From positions 979,001 to 1,043,000 of the forward strand of contig NZ_CP090419.1 in NCBI RefSeq assembly GCF_032716425.1: a DNA stretch of 64,000 nt. The letters are read 5' to 3'. Origin of the DNA: Pseudoalteromonas sp. N1230-9. Lineage in GTDB: Bacteria > Pseudomonadota > Gammaproteobacteria > Enterobacterales > Alteromonadaceae. The position numbers and the translations under genes were made by a program. The notes beneath the pieces are model-generated. The model was not told where the DNA came from, did no database searches, and saw nothing but the letters and a program-made list of their open reading frames with translations. Of this stretch, positions 47,297 to 55,188 are shown piece by piece; positions within the stretch are counted from its first letter, which is position 1, and every line of letters starts with the position of its first letter.

Positions 47297-47329
47297 AAAA
47301 AGCCGTTGCAGCAATGTAACGGCTTTTTT
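47297..47329 (+). terminator. Terminator after gcvP
   Basis: AAAAAGCCGTT / AACGGCTTTTTT stem with a short loop and T-run. Confidence 0.92.
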
Positions 47330-47395
47330 GTGTCTTGGGGAAAGTTAGCGAGTTGCAAGGGGGAAAGAGTAAAGAAGCTTTAAGCCATAAGTTTT

Positions 47396-47464
47396 AAGTT
47401 AGATTTTGCCTGCACATTGCAACGGTTAAACCCGATACCGTAGGCGTGAAATTCATTTCGCGCG
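47396..47464. repeat. Dispersed intergenic repeat, copy B
   Basis: 69 bp with the same borders as copy A at 21651: AAGTTAGATT, TGCCTGCACA, then CGTAGGCGTGAAATTCATTT and CGCGCG. Confidence 0.8.
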
Positions 47465-47928
47465 CAATGTTGTTTGTAGGAGTTGGCTTTTGCCGTGACT
47501 ATTTCGACATTAAAAACCTTATTCAAGGTTTGTCGCGCTGGCGACGGCAGCCAAAGAGGGGTTGCCACAGACTCCTAACTGGACTCTCCCAGTCACCCGA
47601 GCATCACGCTATTTCCTTCAAAACACAATTGATATGAATGAAAACGGCTAAGATAGGCCATCCATGGCTAGTTTCGCCCAATCGCGCATCCATGCGCGAT
47701 ATTACTCTCAATTGCTTATTTTCAGGGCGTGATGATGGGGGAGGGTGTTAAACGTGAGATTAGTGTTTGGTCTTGGTAAAATTCAAGACCTGACCTCTAG
47801 ATTTCTTTTACTCTTACTTTATGTTGATTGCACCACTTAAGCATAATGACAAATGGTAGCGCTTAGAAAGCGCTCTTTGTTCATCAACATACCCTAATCA
47901 AAAATAGTAATTTGGTGCTGTTCGCGTG
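47465..47928. other. Gene-free stretch with palindromes
   Basis: No convincing gene. It contains ATCGCGCAT-CC-ATGCGCGAT (47681-47700, perfect 9-bp arms), the neighbouring GGCCATCCATGGC, and AGCGCTT-AGA-AAGCGCT (47858-47874). A short open frame starting at 47446 lies across the repeat and has no protein-like features. Confidence 0.55.
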
Positions 47929-48543
47929 TTAAATTAGGTTTTGATTAATGGCTTTTATAACGGCCTGAGTACGGTCTTTTACGTCTAATTTAGCAAGGAT
48001 TTGTGACACATGATTACGAATAGTTCCCTCAGAGTTATCTAATTTTTCGGCAATCACTTTGTTCGACATACCTAAAGACAAACACTGCAATACAGTTTGT
48101 TCTTTGTCCGTTAAGCAGAGCTGAGGGCTTAGTTGCTTTTTGAGTAAAAAATCAGTCACCGCACTTTGCAATACTCGCTCACCTGCAACGACCTGCTTTA
48201 TAGCGCGAATGAGTTCTTCAAGTTCAATGTTTTTAAGCACATACCCACGTGCACCTAGATTAAGGGCTTTGACTAATACATCACAATCTTCAAATGTGGT
48301 AATGATTAGCACGGGGGTTTTATCACCCTTCTCGCGCATTTTTTGCAGCACGCCGAGCCCGTCTAAATTCGGTATTCTCATATCGAGTAAAGCAATGTCA
48401 AAACTATGCTCAGCTAATAGTGCAAGCGCTTGCAAGCCATCTTCAGCTTGGGCTTCTATATTAATGGCGCTATCGAGGTTAAGTAAATTAGCGAGGCCTA
48501 AACGAACTAAGGTCTGATCTTCAACTAGTAGGCACTTTATCAT
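47929..48543 (-). CDS. NarL/LuxR-type response regulator
   Basis: 204 residues. Receiver with VEDQTLVRLGL, phospho-Asp in DIALLDMRIPNLDG (about Asp54) and Lys switch region LKNIELEEL; C-terminal LuxR HTH (LTDKEQTVLQCLSLGMSNKVIAEKLDNSEGTIRNHVSQIL) with conserved spacing. It overlaps the upstream kinase gene by 23 bp, so it is the cognate regulator of that DesK-type kinase. Target genes are unknown; the acyltransferase gene divergent from the kinase is one candidate. Confidence 0.9.
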   Translation of the reverse strand: MIKCLLVEDQTLVRLGLANLLNLDSAINIEAQAEDGLQALALLAEHSFDIALLDMRIPNLDGLGVLQKMREKGDKTPVLIITTFEDCDVLVKALNLGARGYVLKNIELEELIRAIKQVVAGERVLQSAVTDFLLKKQLSPQLCLTDKEQTVLQCLSLGMSNKVIAEKLDNSEGTIRNHVSQILAKLDVKDRTQAVIKAINQNLI

Positions 48544-49678
48544 GGCTTTTGTCTTCTAAATTTAGTGGTAATGTCATGGTATTGATCAGTGTTTCTTGTT
48601 CAAGATGTTGTGAAAATTCACCGCCAAATTGTGCCATTCGCTCATTTAATCCTGCTAATCCGTTCCCTTGCTTTGGTAAATGGGTCTCTGGTTGATTGTG
48701 ATACGCTTTTGCAATTAACAGCGGGTGTTGGCTAATGTGGGTGACATTCACATGCAAAGTAAAATGGTTTGCTTGGGTATGTTTAAGGGTGTTGCTGATC
48801 ATCTCTTGGGTAAACCGTAATATACACAGGGTGTAGTCTTGAGAGAGCTGCTCTGTCTCCTCACTTAGTTGGAGATCACAGTGTAAATTAGGTGTTAGTT
48901 CGCAAATAGCCTCAAGAGCCTGCTTAAGTATCGTTTTGTCATTGCGTTGAGTGGAAACGATTTCGCGTACTTCTGCCAATATTTCTTGGCTAAGTTGGTG
49001 GCAAAGAGACAGAGTTTCAACGGTGGCTTCATTTGCTGCCCTTTTAGCAAAATCTAAATTAATGCTGAGTGCGGTAAGCTTATGGCCGAGTGAGTCATGG
49101 AGCTCGCGTGATATACTTTGTCGCTCTTGCGCTGCATGCATCGCCCCCATCATGTGTTGGGTGGCTTTTAACTCTTTGTAGTTTTGGCGGGATTGGTAAT
49201 GTGTATTTAAACTTTCGACAATACGCCGGCTAACAAACCAATTCATCAAGCAAAAGAAGAACCAAATTGTAAACGTGATCCAAGGAATGCCATTTTCCCA
49301 GCGCGAATAATGCGTTAAACCATACACCAGCATGGCGGCCACAACACAAGCCAGTATTTTAGGAAGCGAAAAATGAGGACTAAAAACCGCTGTGAACATC
49401 ACTAGGTGGATAAAAACTAAGGACGTTGAACTCAGTTGTATCATGGTCAAAATAAGCAGGAAGTAGCCAAGCGCTACGCCATGAACAAATTTGTTGGGCT
49501 GCTTTAACACATACAGCAAAATGGCTAAAATGGAACCACTTACTATGATTTGCAAATATAGTGCTAATTCTGAGTTTGCATAATAGGCACACGCCGATGT
49601 CACCCCAAGCCACGATGCCAATGTTGAGAAATGCCAATCGGTTGTATGTCGTATAGTTGATTCCATTACTGCGGCCAT
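48521..49678 (-). CDS. DesK-like membrane histidine kinase (HisKA_3)
   Basis: 385 residues. About five or six hydrophobic segments fill residues 15-155; a short coiled coil leads to the HisKA_3 motif SRELHDSLGHKLTALSINLDFA, and a compact ATPase domain follows (ISNTLKHTQANHF N-box, GNGLAGLNERMAQFGG). DesK-type kinases sense membrane state or small molecules through the transmembrane part. Its gene overlaps its response regulator gene. It diverges from the membrane acyltransferase gene at 49817. Confidence 0.87.
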   Translation of the reverse strand: MAAVMESTIRHTTDWHFSTLASWLGVTSACAYYANSELALYLQIIVSGSILAILLYVLKQPNKFVHGVALGYFLLILTMIQLSSTSLVFIHLVMFTAVFSPHFSLPKILACVVAAMLVYGLTHYSRWENGIPWITFTIWFFFCLMNWFVSRRIVESLNTHYQSRQNYKELKATQHMMGAMHAAQERQSISRELHDSLGHKLTALSINLDFAKRAANEATVETLSLCHQLSQEILAEVREIVSTQRNDKTILKQALEAICELTPNLHCDLQLSEETEQLSQDYTLCILRFTQEMISNTLKHTQANHFTLHVNVTHISQHPLLIAKAYHNQPETHLPKQGNGLAGLNERMAQFGGEFSQHLEQETLINTMTLPLNLEDKSHDKVPTS

Positions 49679-49816
49679 CTTTTTTTAGCAATTATTGCAG
49701 AACTCGCGTTGTAAAAACAGTGACATCTGTCATAGCCCAAGCTATGAGCTTTGTGACTAGTGTCATTAAGCCCCATTCATTTATGCTTTATTAATAAAAA
49801 TTAGTTGGGCACATTA

Positions 49817-50986
49817 ATGAATAAAGACAGTCGATTACATTACATTGATAATTTACGCAGCCTCGCGCTATTGCTCGGCATTGTATTTCATGCCGCTTTA
49901 GCCTATAGCCCGTTTTTTAGTAATATTTGGTTTACGGCAGACCCAAGCACACATGGCCTTTTTGATTATATTACGCATACGCTGCACTTATTTCGGATGC
50001 CTTTATTTTTTATTATTGCAGGGTTTTGCAGTGCGTTATTAATAGTTAAATCGAGCAACACGCGATTTTTACGCCATCGCAGTCAACATATATTTCTGCC
50101 TTTTATTGTATTTTTACCGTTAAGCTTTGCTATTTACTACCACGCATTGAGTTTTGGTGCCGATATAGCCAATCCAACACCGCCAATTTTTGCTGTGTTT
50201 CAAGTCATTAAAGAGCCTGTTGTTAGCACTATGCACTTATGGTTTTTGTGGAATTTATATCAGTTTTGCTTAATTCATTGGTTGTTGAAAGCAACTAACT
50301 TATTTGGTAATAAATTCGATGGGCTTAGCGTTCACCCTTTATTTATGTGGGTTGTGCTTCCCATCGTGTTAACACTTTCTTTGATGGGGCAATCTATTCC
50401 ATTTCCTGCTCCCGATAAACTCACGCCACAGTTGTGGTCGTATGGTTTTTACGGCAGTTTTTATTGCTTAGGAGTGGGGCTTTATAAAAAACAACAACTC
50501 ATTTCGTTATATCATAGGTACTTATGGCCTCTAATTTTGGGTGCTGCAATATCACTGACTGGTTATTTTTCTCTATTACCAGCCGCACCAAGCTTAGATG
50601 AAGTGATTGCTGCCGCAACTACGGGTTATTTTGCCGCGGCGGGAGAGCTATATGTATTGCATGTTTTATCACAAGGATTGAGTGTTATTTTGTTAACCGC
50701 CATAACGTTTTTACTTGGGCATCGCTTTTTAAATCACAAAAGTAAGCTCAGTCGCAGCATATCAAATGCATCATATTGGGTTTATTTAATACATGTGCCA
50801 GTGCTGATTTATATTCAGATGCTATTGATTAATACTAATTTACCAGTTTTAGTAAAGTTTATAGTTAGCGTGGCTGTTACATTACTTATAGGTCAAATAA
50901 GTTATTTATTATTAATTAGAAATACATGGTTGGGCGCACTGCTTAACGGTAGGCAAACCAAGAGAAAGATAATACAGTCAGCTTAA
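49817..50986 (+). CDS. Membrane acyltransferase 3 family protein (OpgC-like)
   Basis: 389 residues from ATG 49817; an in-frame TTG at 49805 adds four residues and is less likely. About ten hydrophobic helices. The N-terminal YIDNLRSLALLLGIVFHAALAY is the family signature, with RMPLFFIIAGFCSALL after it and the C-terminal SRSISNASYWVYLIHVPVL. Acyltransferase-3 proteins move acyl groups such as succinyl or acetyl to extracytoplasmic glycans; the OpgC branch succinylates osmoregulated glucans. Substrate here unknown. Confidence 0.85.
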   Translation: MNKDSRLHYIDNLRSLALLLGIVFHAALAYSPFFSNIWFTADPSTHGLFDYITHTLHLFRMPLFFIIAGFCSALLIVKSSNTRFLRHRSQHIFLPFIVFLPLSFAIYYHALSFGADIANPTPPIFAVFQVIKEPVVSTMHLWFLWNLYQFCLIHWLLKATNLFGNKFDGLSVHPLFMWVVLPIVLTLSLMGQSIPFPAPDKLTPQLWSYGFYGSFYCLGVGLYKKQQLISLYHRYLWPLILGAAISLTGYFSLLPAAPSLDEVIAAATTGYFAAAGELYVLHVLSQGLSVILLTAITFLLGHRFLNHKSKLSRSISNASYWVYLIHVPVLIYIQMLLINTNLPVLVKFIVSVAVTLLIGQISYLLLIRNTWLGALLNGRQTKRKIIQSA

Positions 50987-51057
50987 ATATCGTCACGAGG
51001 TAATGACTTAAAATCAGCAAAGCTGACACATTAAGAGCTACATAAAGGGATACCATT

Positions 51058-51357
51058 ATGCATGCAATAACAATCAAATCGACAATCGCCACGATTCAAC
51101 AAGGGGCAATCAAAGCCGACGGCAGGTTTTGGCTAACCAACACCGATATTCATTTTGCACCGTTTAATGCACAATTTGGGTTAGGTCCTTATACGTTTGC
51201 ACGGCGTGAAATTGTAAAAGTGAGTAAGTGCACTGGTAAAGTTGCGGGTATTTTGTCTTATACACGTGATGCAATTGAAATCGTATTAGTAGATGGTAAT
51301 AAATATCAATTCATTGTGTCGAATCCAATTGAGTGGATTAAATTAATTAACCAATAG
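51058..51357 (+). CDS. Small GRAM/PH-like domain protein
   Basis: 99 residues, no signal peptide. The order GRFWLTNTDIHFAPFN, then FARREIVKVSKCTGK, then DAIEIVLVDGNKYQFIVSNPIEWI is the layout of GRAM/PH-like beta domains (L-T-N-x-R-L-x-F, hydrophobic strands, terminal W-I helix). Such small proteins bind membrane lipids or partners; no function is known. It lies 71 bp after the acyltransferase gene, same strand, with AAAGGGA ahead of its ATG. Confidence 0.65.
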   Translation: MHAITIKSTIATIQQGAIKADGRFWLTNTDIHFAPFNAQFGLGPYTFARREIVKVSKCTGKVAGILSYTRDAIEIVLVDGNKYQFIVSNPIEWIKLINQ

Positions 51358-51462
51358 TTTGAAGCACAAACGCTTGTAGTTCATAAAAGTAACTATTGTT
51401 TTAATGTACCTAATAATGCACGGTAAAACATGTCACTATTTTATTGGGAATATAGTAAGCAC

Positions 51463-51789
51463 ATGGATTTGATAAAAACGCTTTTGCTCAAGCTCCATTT
51501 AGGTAAAAAAGCCTACCCCCATCGTTTTAGGGAAAACTATCAAACAACAATAACGTGGTAGCTAAGTCGCTTGAGTTATATTGTTTTTCGCCTGATGTAT
51601 ATTTCGACGATATCAGTGAGTTGAGAAAGACAATTGTTTTATTGAACCTGTAGATGATGTAAGCCCTGTTGATGCATTGGTGGGAGGCAGAGTAGTGCAA
51701 GTGCCGTTTTTTGGAACACCATGGGTCAGGCCTTTCTTTTGTCTGACCTTTTCACCAAGTCAAAACCAATACTATGCTGTTAGCACCTA
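51463..51789 (+). pseudogene. Possible decayed coding stretch
   Basis: The 470-bp gap holds protein-like pieces in shifting frames: MDLIKTLLLKLHLGKKAYPH from 51463 ending in a stop, SLELYCFSPDVYFDDISELR in another frame, then PVDALVGGRVVQVPFFGTPW up to the heptamer repeat. Stops separate the pieces. This fits a frameshifted old gene, but no family was recognised. A GGTCAG/CTGACC hairpin with T4 lies at 51728-51755. Confidence 0.35.
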
Positions 51790-51829
51790 GCACCTAGCAC
51801 CTAGCACCTAGCACCTAGCACCTAGCACC
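51781..51829. repeat. Seven tandem copies of TAGCACC
   Basis: Exactly seven perfect 7-bp units. The last base is shared with the stop codon of the minus-strand gene that follows. A 7-bp unit is prone to slippage and would shift any frame reading through it. Confidence 0.97.
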
Positions 51830-52317
51830 TACAACTGATCTTTCATATACTGCAATTGTTTTTTGTGGCGTCTTTTATGCCTTTTTATAACAAGCGCACT
51901 TGTTTTAAGCTGCTTACTAAAAAATAACACCGCTAGTAATAAATTAAGAAAAAGAAAAAAGCTTGATACTTTTAAGGCATTAATAGATTGAGCATGAAGG
52001 TCAGCGAATAAAGTCATAAACAATGTGTAAAGTGAGATTAAAATCGCTGTGAGAACTAGCCCTTTAAAAACTTTTATGACCCATGTTTTCCCGATAGATA
52101 AAAGTACACCTAGTGTTATACATGCAAATGTTCCAGTGAAGAAAACTATTACTCTAGGAGTTAAATCGTTAATAGATTCATAAGGCCAAAGAACCATTAA
52201 TACTAAAAATGCAACCGATGAGTAGCTAACAACGCTAGCAACTATAGAGATAGCGCGAGTTAAAATATATTTTAACTCAGGGATGGAGTCACTTAAGGGG
52301 AGATCTTCAGCTTTCAC
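51829..52317 (-). CDS. Unknown inner-membrane protein
   Basis: 162 residues with four hydrophobic stretches (about 25-45, 54-72, 83-105 and 120-137) and a basic C-terminus (KRHKRRHKKQ) expected in the cytoplasm. No family recognised. The start is GTG at 52317; no good ribosome site precedes it. The stop codon abuts the heptamer repeat, so the extreme C-terminus could change with repeat slippage. Confidence 0.6.
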   Translation of the reverse strand: MKAEDLPLSDSIPELKYILTRAISIVASVVSYSSVAFLVLMVLWPYESINDLTPRVIVFFTGTFACITLGVLLSIGKTWVIKVFKGLVLTAILISLYTLFMTLFADLHAQSINALKVSSFFLFLNLLLAVLFFSKQLKTSALVIKRHKRRHKKQLQYMKDQL

Positions 52318-52642
52318 TTTTTAAGCTCTCATTTACCAATTGCAATTCCTTTAATTTCATCATTGTGCGCTCTTAGGTTCAATATGTATTTTTAACTTCA
52401 AGCAATGAGTTGGTAGTTTTATTGTTGGTGAAATTAACTGTATTAATGGCAGGGCATGACCTTTCCCCCAAAACTAAACTGATTTATAGTAATTGATACA
52501 ACTTAGAGCTCTTTGAGCGCGACAATGAAGTTGCTATCACTCATTACCTGTGTTTATATAAATTTTAAATACCTAGTTTTTTCAGGTCTATTTTAATTTA
52601 GTTCAGGAAAGTACAATTATAATTAAATGGAGTTTATTTTAT
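52318..52642. other. Gap upstream of the L,D-transpeptidase-like gene
   Basis: 325 bp, AT-rich, no gene seen. It should hold promoters for both flanking divergent genes; no clear operator. Confidence 0.4.
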
Positions 52643-53290
52643 ATGGAAGTTCATTTCTATCCTGGTCAACACCTTTTAATTGTTAAGAAGAATGGCATTA
52701 AATTTGCCGAATTCGAAGCAATGGGGGGTCCTTCAAAAGTTGGTAATGACCCTTATATGGCCGAAGAGCCAACTACTGCTGGGCATTTTATTATCGATAA
52801 AACTGAAGCCTATCGAACGCCAACGTGGCCTATGTCAAAATTATCGTGGGGGACAAAGCTCAGGGATATGCCGTCAAAAGGAGACATCTGGTACGCCTTA
52901 CCTAGCGGTAAGTGGGGAAGTTTAAATCAGTTATATAATACGCCTGTTCGAAGCGCCATAATGGAAATGCATAAAGAGCTATATGGTAAAGCTATTGTAC
53001 CTGAAAGTTGGGTTTTTAATGATTTTGGCCCCACAGCTATTCGTTGGTTTAAAGATCTTAATGGTAATAAAGTACTTGATGGGAATGAGCGTCTTTCAGG
53101 GCAGATGTTTCATACAACGCCAGAAAATGAAGCAGAGGAAGCGACAGGTTCAACAATTCGGTTAGTACCTTCACACGGTTGTATTCATCTAAAACCCAAC
53201 GATAGAGATCGCTTGTTCACCCTAGGCGCTTTTAAACGAGGCACATCCTTTACGGTACATAAATATCATGAACGTTATAAACCTAATTAG
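52643..53290 (+). CDS. L,D-transpeptidase (YkuD)-like protein without signal peptide, EF-hand loop
   Basis: 215 residues. The C-terminal catalytic motif of YkuD enzymes is complete: His157 in MFHTTPE and Ser-His-Gly-Cys-Ile-His-Leu at 177-183, with Cys180 as nucleophile. YkuD enzymes cross-link or cut peptidoglycan, which is outside the cytoplasm, yet this protein begins MEVHFYPGQHLLIV with no Sec or Tat signal. Residues 138-149 (DLNGNKVLDGNE) fit the 12-residue EF-hand calcium loop (D-x-N-x-N-x-V-x-D-x-x-E). The next gene overlaps by 23 bp and encodes an exported protein. Together this suggests a secreted cell-wall-targeting effector; an ordinary enzyme with unusual export is the alternative. 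Confidence 0.8.
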   Translation: MEVHFYPGQHLLIVKKNGIKFAEFEAMGGPSKVGNDPYMAEEPTTAGHFIIDKTEAYRTPTWPMSKLSWGTKLRDMPSKGDIWYALPSGKWGSLNQLYNTPVRSAIMEMHKELYGKAIVPESWVFNDFGPTAIRWFKDLNGNKVLDGNERLSGQMFHTTPENEAEEATGSTIRLVPSHGCIHLKPNDRDRLFTLGAFKRGTSFTVHKYHERYKPN

Positions 53291-53951
53291 TAGAAATATC
53301 TGCACTTTATTAATATTTTTGAGTACTTGCTTTTTTAGCTCTTACCTTTTTGCCTCGGCTTCGCATTTGTTACCGAATGACATTAAAGTACCTAATGATC
53401 TCGATAGTATTAACACAACTTTTGAGTCAAATGATGGCTGGTTTATTGGCGGTTATAAAATAATAGATGAGAGTAATGCAGCTGTTGTAGTTTTTGTTCC
53501 TAACGATGAAAGTGCAATAAAATACTGGTCTTTGGACACAGGATATGTTTCTCAGTTTTTTAAGGTTAATGATAGCTTTTATGTTCTAAGTTCTGCCGGA
53601 GAGGCTTTAAAAATAGAGAAAGACAGGCTTGTTGCAACTAGTTACAAGGTTAAACCAAAATCGACTTTAATCGTTGAGGAACCTTATTTAATTGCTTGTC
53701 ATCCCAGAGGGTGGGCCAAGCTTAGCTCTGTGAATACCGGTAGTTGTTACAGGTTAGATGGGGTTTGGGATATTGATTTATCTTGGACTCATATAGGTAC
53801 CCCACCAAAACTGTGCGATGGAAACTTAAAAGTATTAATAACAACTAACAAAAGTTGGAGTGTAGTTTCTATTGATCTCGAAACAGGGGAAACCCTACAA
53901 AGCAGAAAAGTAGCCAAACCTAAAAGTGATGTATCATTATGTGAGCTTTAA
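53268..53951 (+). CDS. Exported protein, candidate immunity partner of the L,D-transpeptidase
   Basis: 227 residues with a signal peptide (hydrophobic about 11-30, cleavage near FASAS), so periplasmic. The rest is beta-rich with short repeats of the form GYKIIDESNAAVVVFVP, YWSLDTGYVSQFFKV, FYVLSSAGEALKIEK and WSVVSIDLETGET, like a small propeller. Three cysteines occur in the C-terminal half. The start lies inside the transpeptidase gene in another frame, which means coupled translation. No family recognised; the immunity role is inferred from overlap and location. Confidence 0.65.
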   Translation: MNVINLISRNICTLLIFLSTCFFSSYLFASASHLLPNDIKVPNDLDSINTTFESNDGWFIGGYKIIDESNAAVVVFVPNDESAIKYWSLDTGYVSQFFKVNDSFYVLSSAGEALKIEKDRLVATSYKVKPKSTLIVEEPYLIACHPRGWAKLSSVNTGSCYRLDGVWDIDLSWTHIGTPPKLCDGNLKVLITTNKSWSVVSIDLETGETLQSRKVAKPKSDVSLCEL

Positions 53952-53993
53952 AAGTAGCCAATCAAACAAAGTTTTATTTTGGGAAGCACCGTA

Positions 53994-54347
53994 ATGTTGA
54001 AAATAAAAGCAATTTTTATTTCTCTCGTTGTTTTGGTTAGTTGCTCTAGTGTTGCCACAACTAAAAAGGAAAGTGATGCGTTGCTGGAGTTTGCTAGCGC
54101 AAATTGCTTGTTTTGGTATTTTAAGGCAAATGAAATTCCAACTAAAGATATTCAAACTATATCTGGTGGAATCGTAGAAAAGAGTCGTTATTCTGCTGAC
54201 AAATTCCAACAGGTTGCTCTATTGGTTAAAGGTTACACTCCAAAAATAAAAACAAAACATGAGGTAGATTTGCACTTAGCTAGATGCTTCATGCTACGAG
54301 AAGATCATGAATTTTTGAAAGAAATTAAAAAAATTAGTGACTCTTAA
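53994..54347 (+). CDS. Small lipoprotein resembling T6SS immunity protein Tai4
   Basis: 117 residues from ATG 53994 (GGGAAG ribosome site; an upstream in-frame TTG is less likely). Lipoprotein signal ending LVSC, Cys17. The mature part is helical with the pattern ANCLFWYFK, SGGIVEKSRY and LARCFMLREDHEFLKEIKK; two spaced cysteines, a central GG(x)E helix and a C-terminal LxRC...FL helix recall Tai4, the periplasmic inhibitor of T6SS amidase effectors. The similarity is by eye and weak. It lies 42 bp after the exported protein gene, same strand. Confidence 0.55.
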   Translation: MLKIKAIFISLVVLVSCSSVATTKKESDALLEFASANCLFWYFKANEIPTKDIQTISGGIVEKSRYSADKFQQVALLVKGYTPKIKTKHEVDLHLARCFMLREDHEFLKEIKKISDS

Positions 54348-54523
54348 TAAGTTTATTTAAAAAGACAATTTGTTTTTAATAAAGCCCTATCTTTTTAGAG
54401 CTTTTATCTTTTACTTAAACAGACTAGCAGCTGATTAAAGCTCAGTGCCTTATAAAAAGTTTGCTATGAGAAGTAAGCTCGCAAGTACTTTATCGCAAAA
54501 AAATCGATAATGAGGGTTTTTCC

Positions 54524-54934
54524 ATGAATTCTAAAACATTGGCACTATCTCTTGCTATTTTTAGCTGTTTAGCTTGTTCTCAGGAGTCGAGTTTAGAGAG
54601 AATTGGTAATAATCAACCGATTCAGGTAATTAAGGGTCAGTTAAATAACGAAGCTGTTACTTATTTGCGCTATAACACTGAGGTACAACCTTGTATTACA
54701 CTAAAATTGGACAGTGTGGATAAACAAAAGCAGCTATGTATTTTTACCGATCAACAAGGGAATACTGTTGATGTAAGAACAGATGTTGCTGGAGTTGACT
54801 ATTTATCCCCCGCCTTTTCTGAAAGTGCCTTCACAGTAACTTTAGATCTATTTAGCTATTACTTAGATTGCAAAATTACCCTTACAAATAAATCAGTAAA
54901 AGATCCTGTGTGTCAATTTAGAGATATGGATTAA
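54524..54934 (+). CDS. Unknown small lipoprotein
   Basis: 136 residues, signal MNSKTLALSLAIFSCLACS with lipid-acceptor Cys15 or Cys18. The mature part is beta-rich and has four further cysteines (in QPCITL, KQLCIF, LDCKIT, DPVCQF), which suggests two disulfides in the periplasm. No family recognised. It is on the same strand as the transpeptidase set, after a 176-bp gap, and may or may not belong to it. Confidence 0.6.
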   Translation: MNSKTLALSLAIFSCLACSQESSLERIGNNQPIQVIKGQLNNEAVTYLRYNTEVQPCITLKLDSVDKQKQLCIFTDQQGNTVDVRTDVAGVDYLSPAFSESAFTVTLDLFSYYLDCKITLTNKSVKDPVCQFRDMD

Positions 54935-55132
54935 GAAGATTTATAAATAAAAGTTAATTCTGAGGGCTTTTGTCTAATGATTAGCTTTAAAACCTACCTA
55001 GTAGGCAAGTTTCACATATTCATTTAACAGTTTTTGCCAGTGAAAAACCTAATGATTTGTACTTAAAAAACACATAAAAGTTAAATTTATGTAAATATTT
55101 CTTGCTTTCGTACCTGTTTGGTCTATGTTTTT

Positions 55133-55155
55133 GGTCGGAGGTCACTCCTCCAACC
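55133..55155 (+). promoter_or_regulatory. Hairpin in the lipase gene leader
   Basis: GGTCGGAGG / CCTCCAACC, eight of nine pairs, loop TCACT, 34 bp before the ATG. Possibly a message-stabilising or regulatory leader fold. Confidence 0.5.
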
Positions 55156-55188
55156 TGATAGATAAAATGACAATCAACAGGAACACAC

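Noticed and set aside
47446..47637. 63-codon frame after gcvP
   Set aside because: It starts inside the dispersed repeat, has no ribosome site and no protein-like pattern.
51781..51829. CRISPR or origin iterons
   Set aside because: Seven-base units without spacers and no DnaA or Rep-type motifs nearby; it is a microsatellite.
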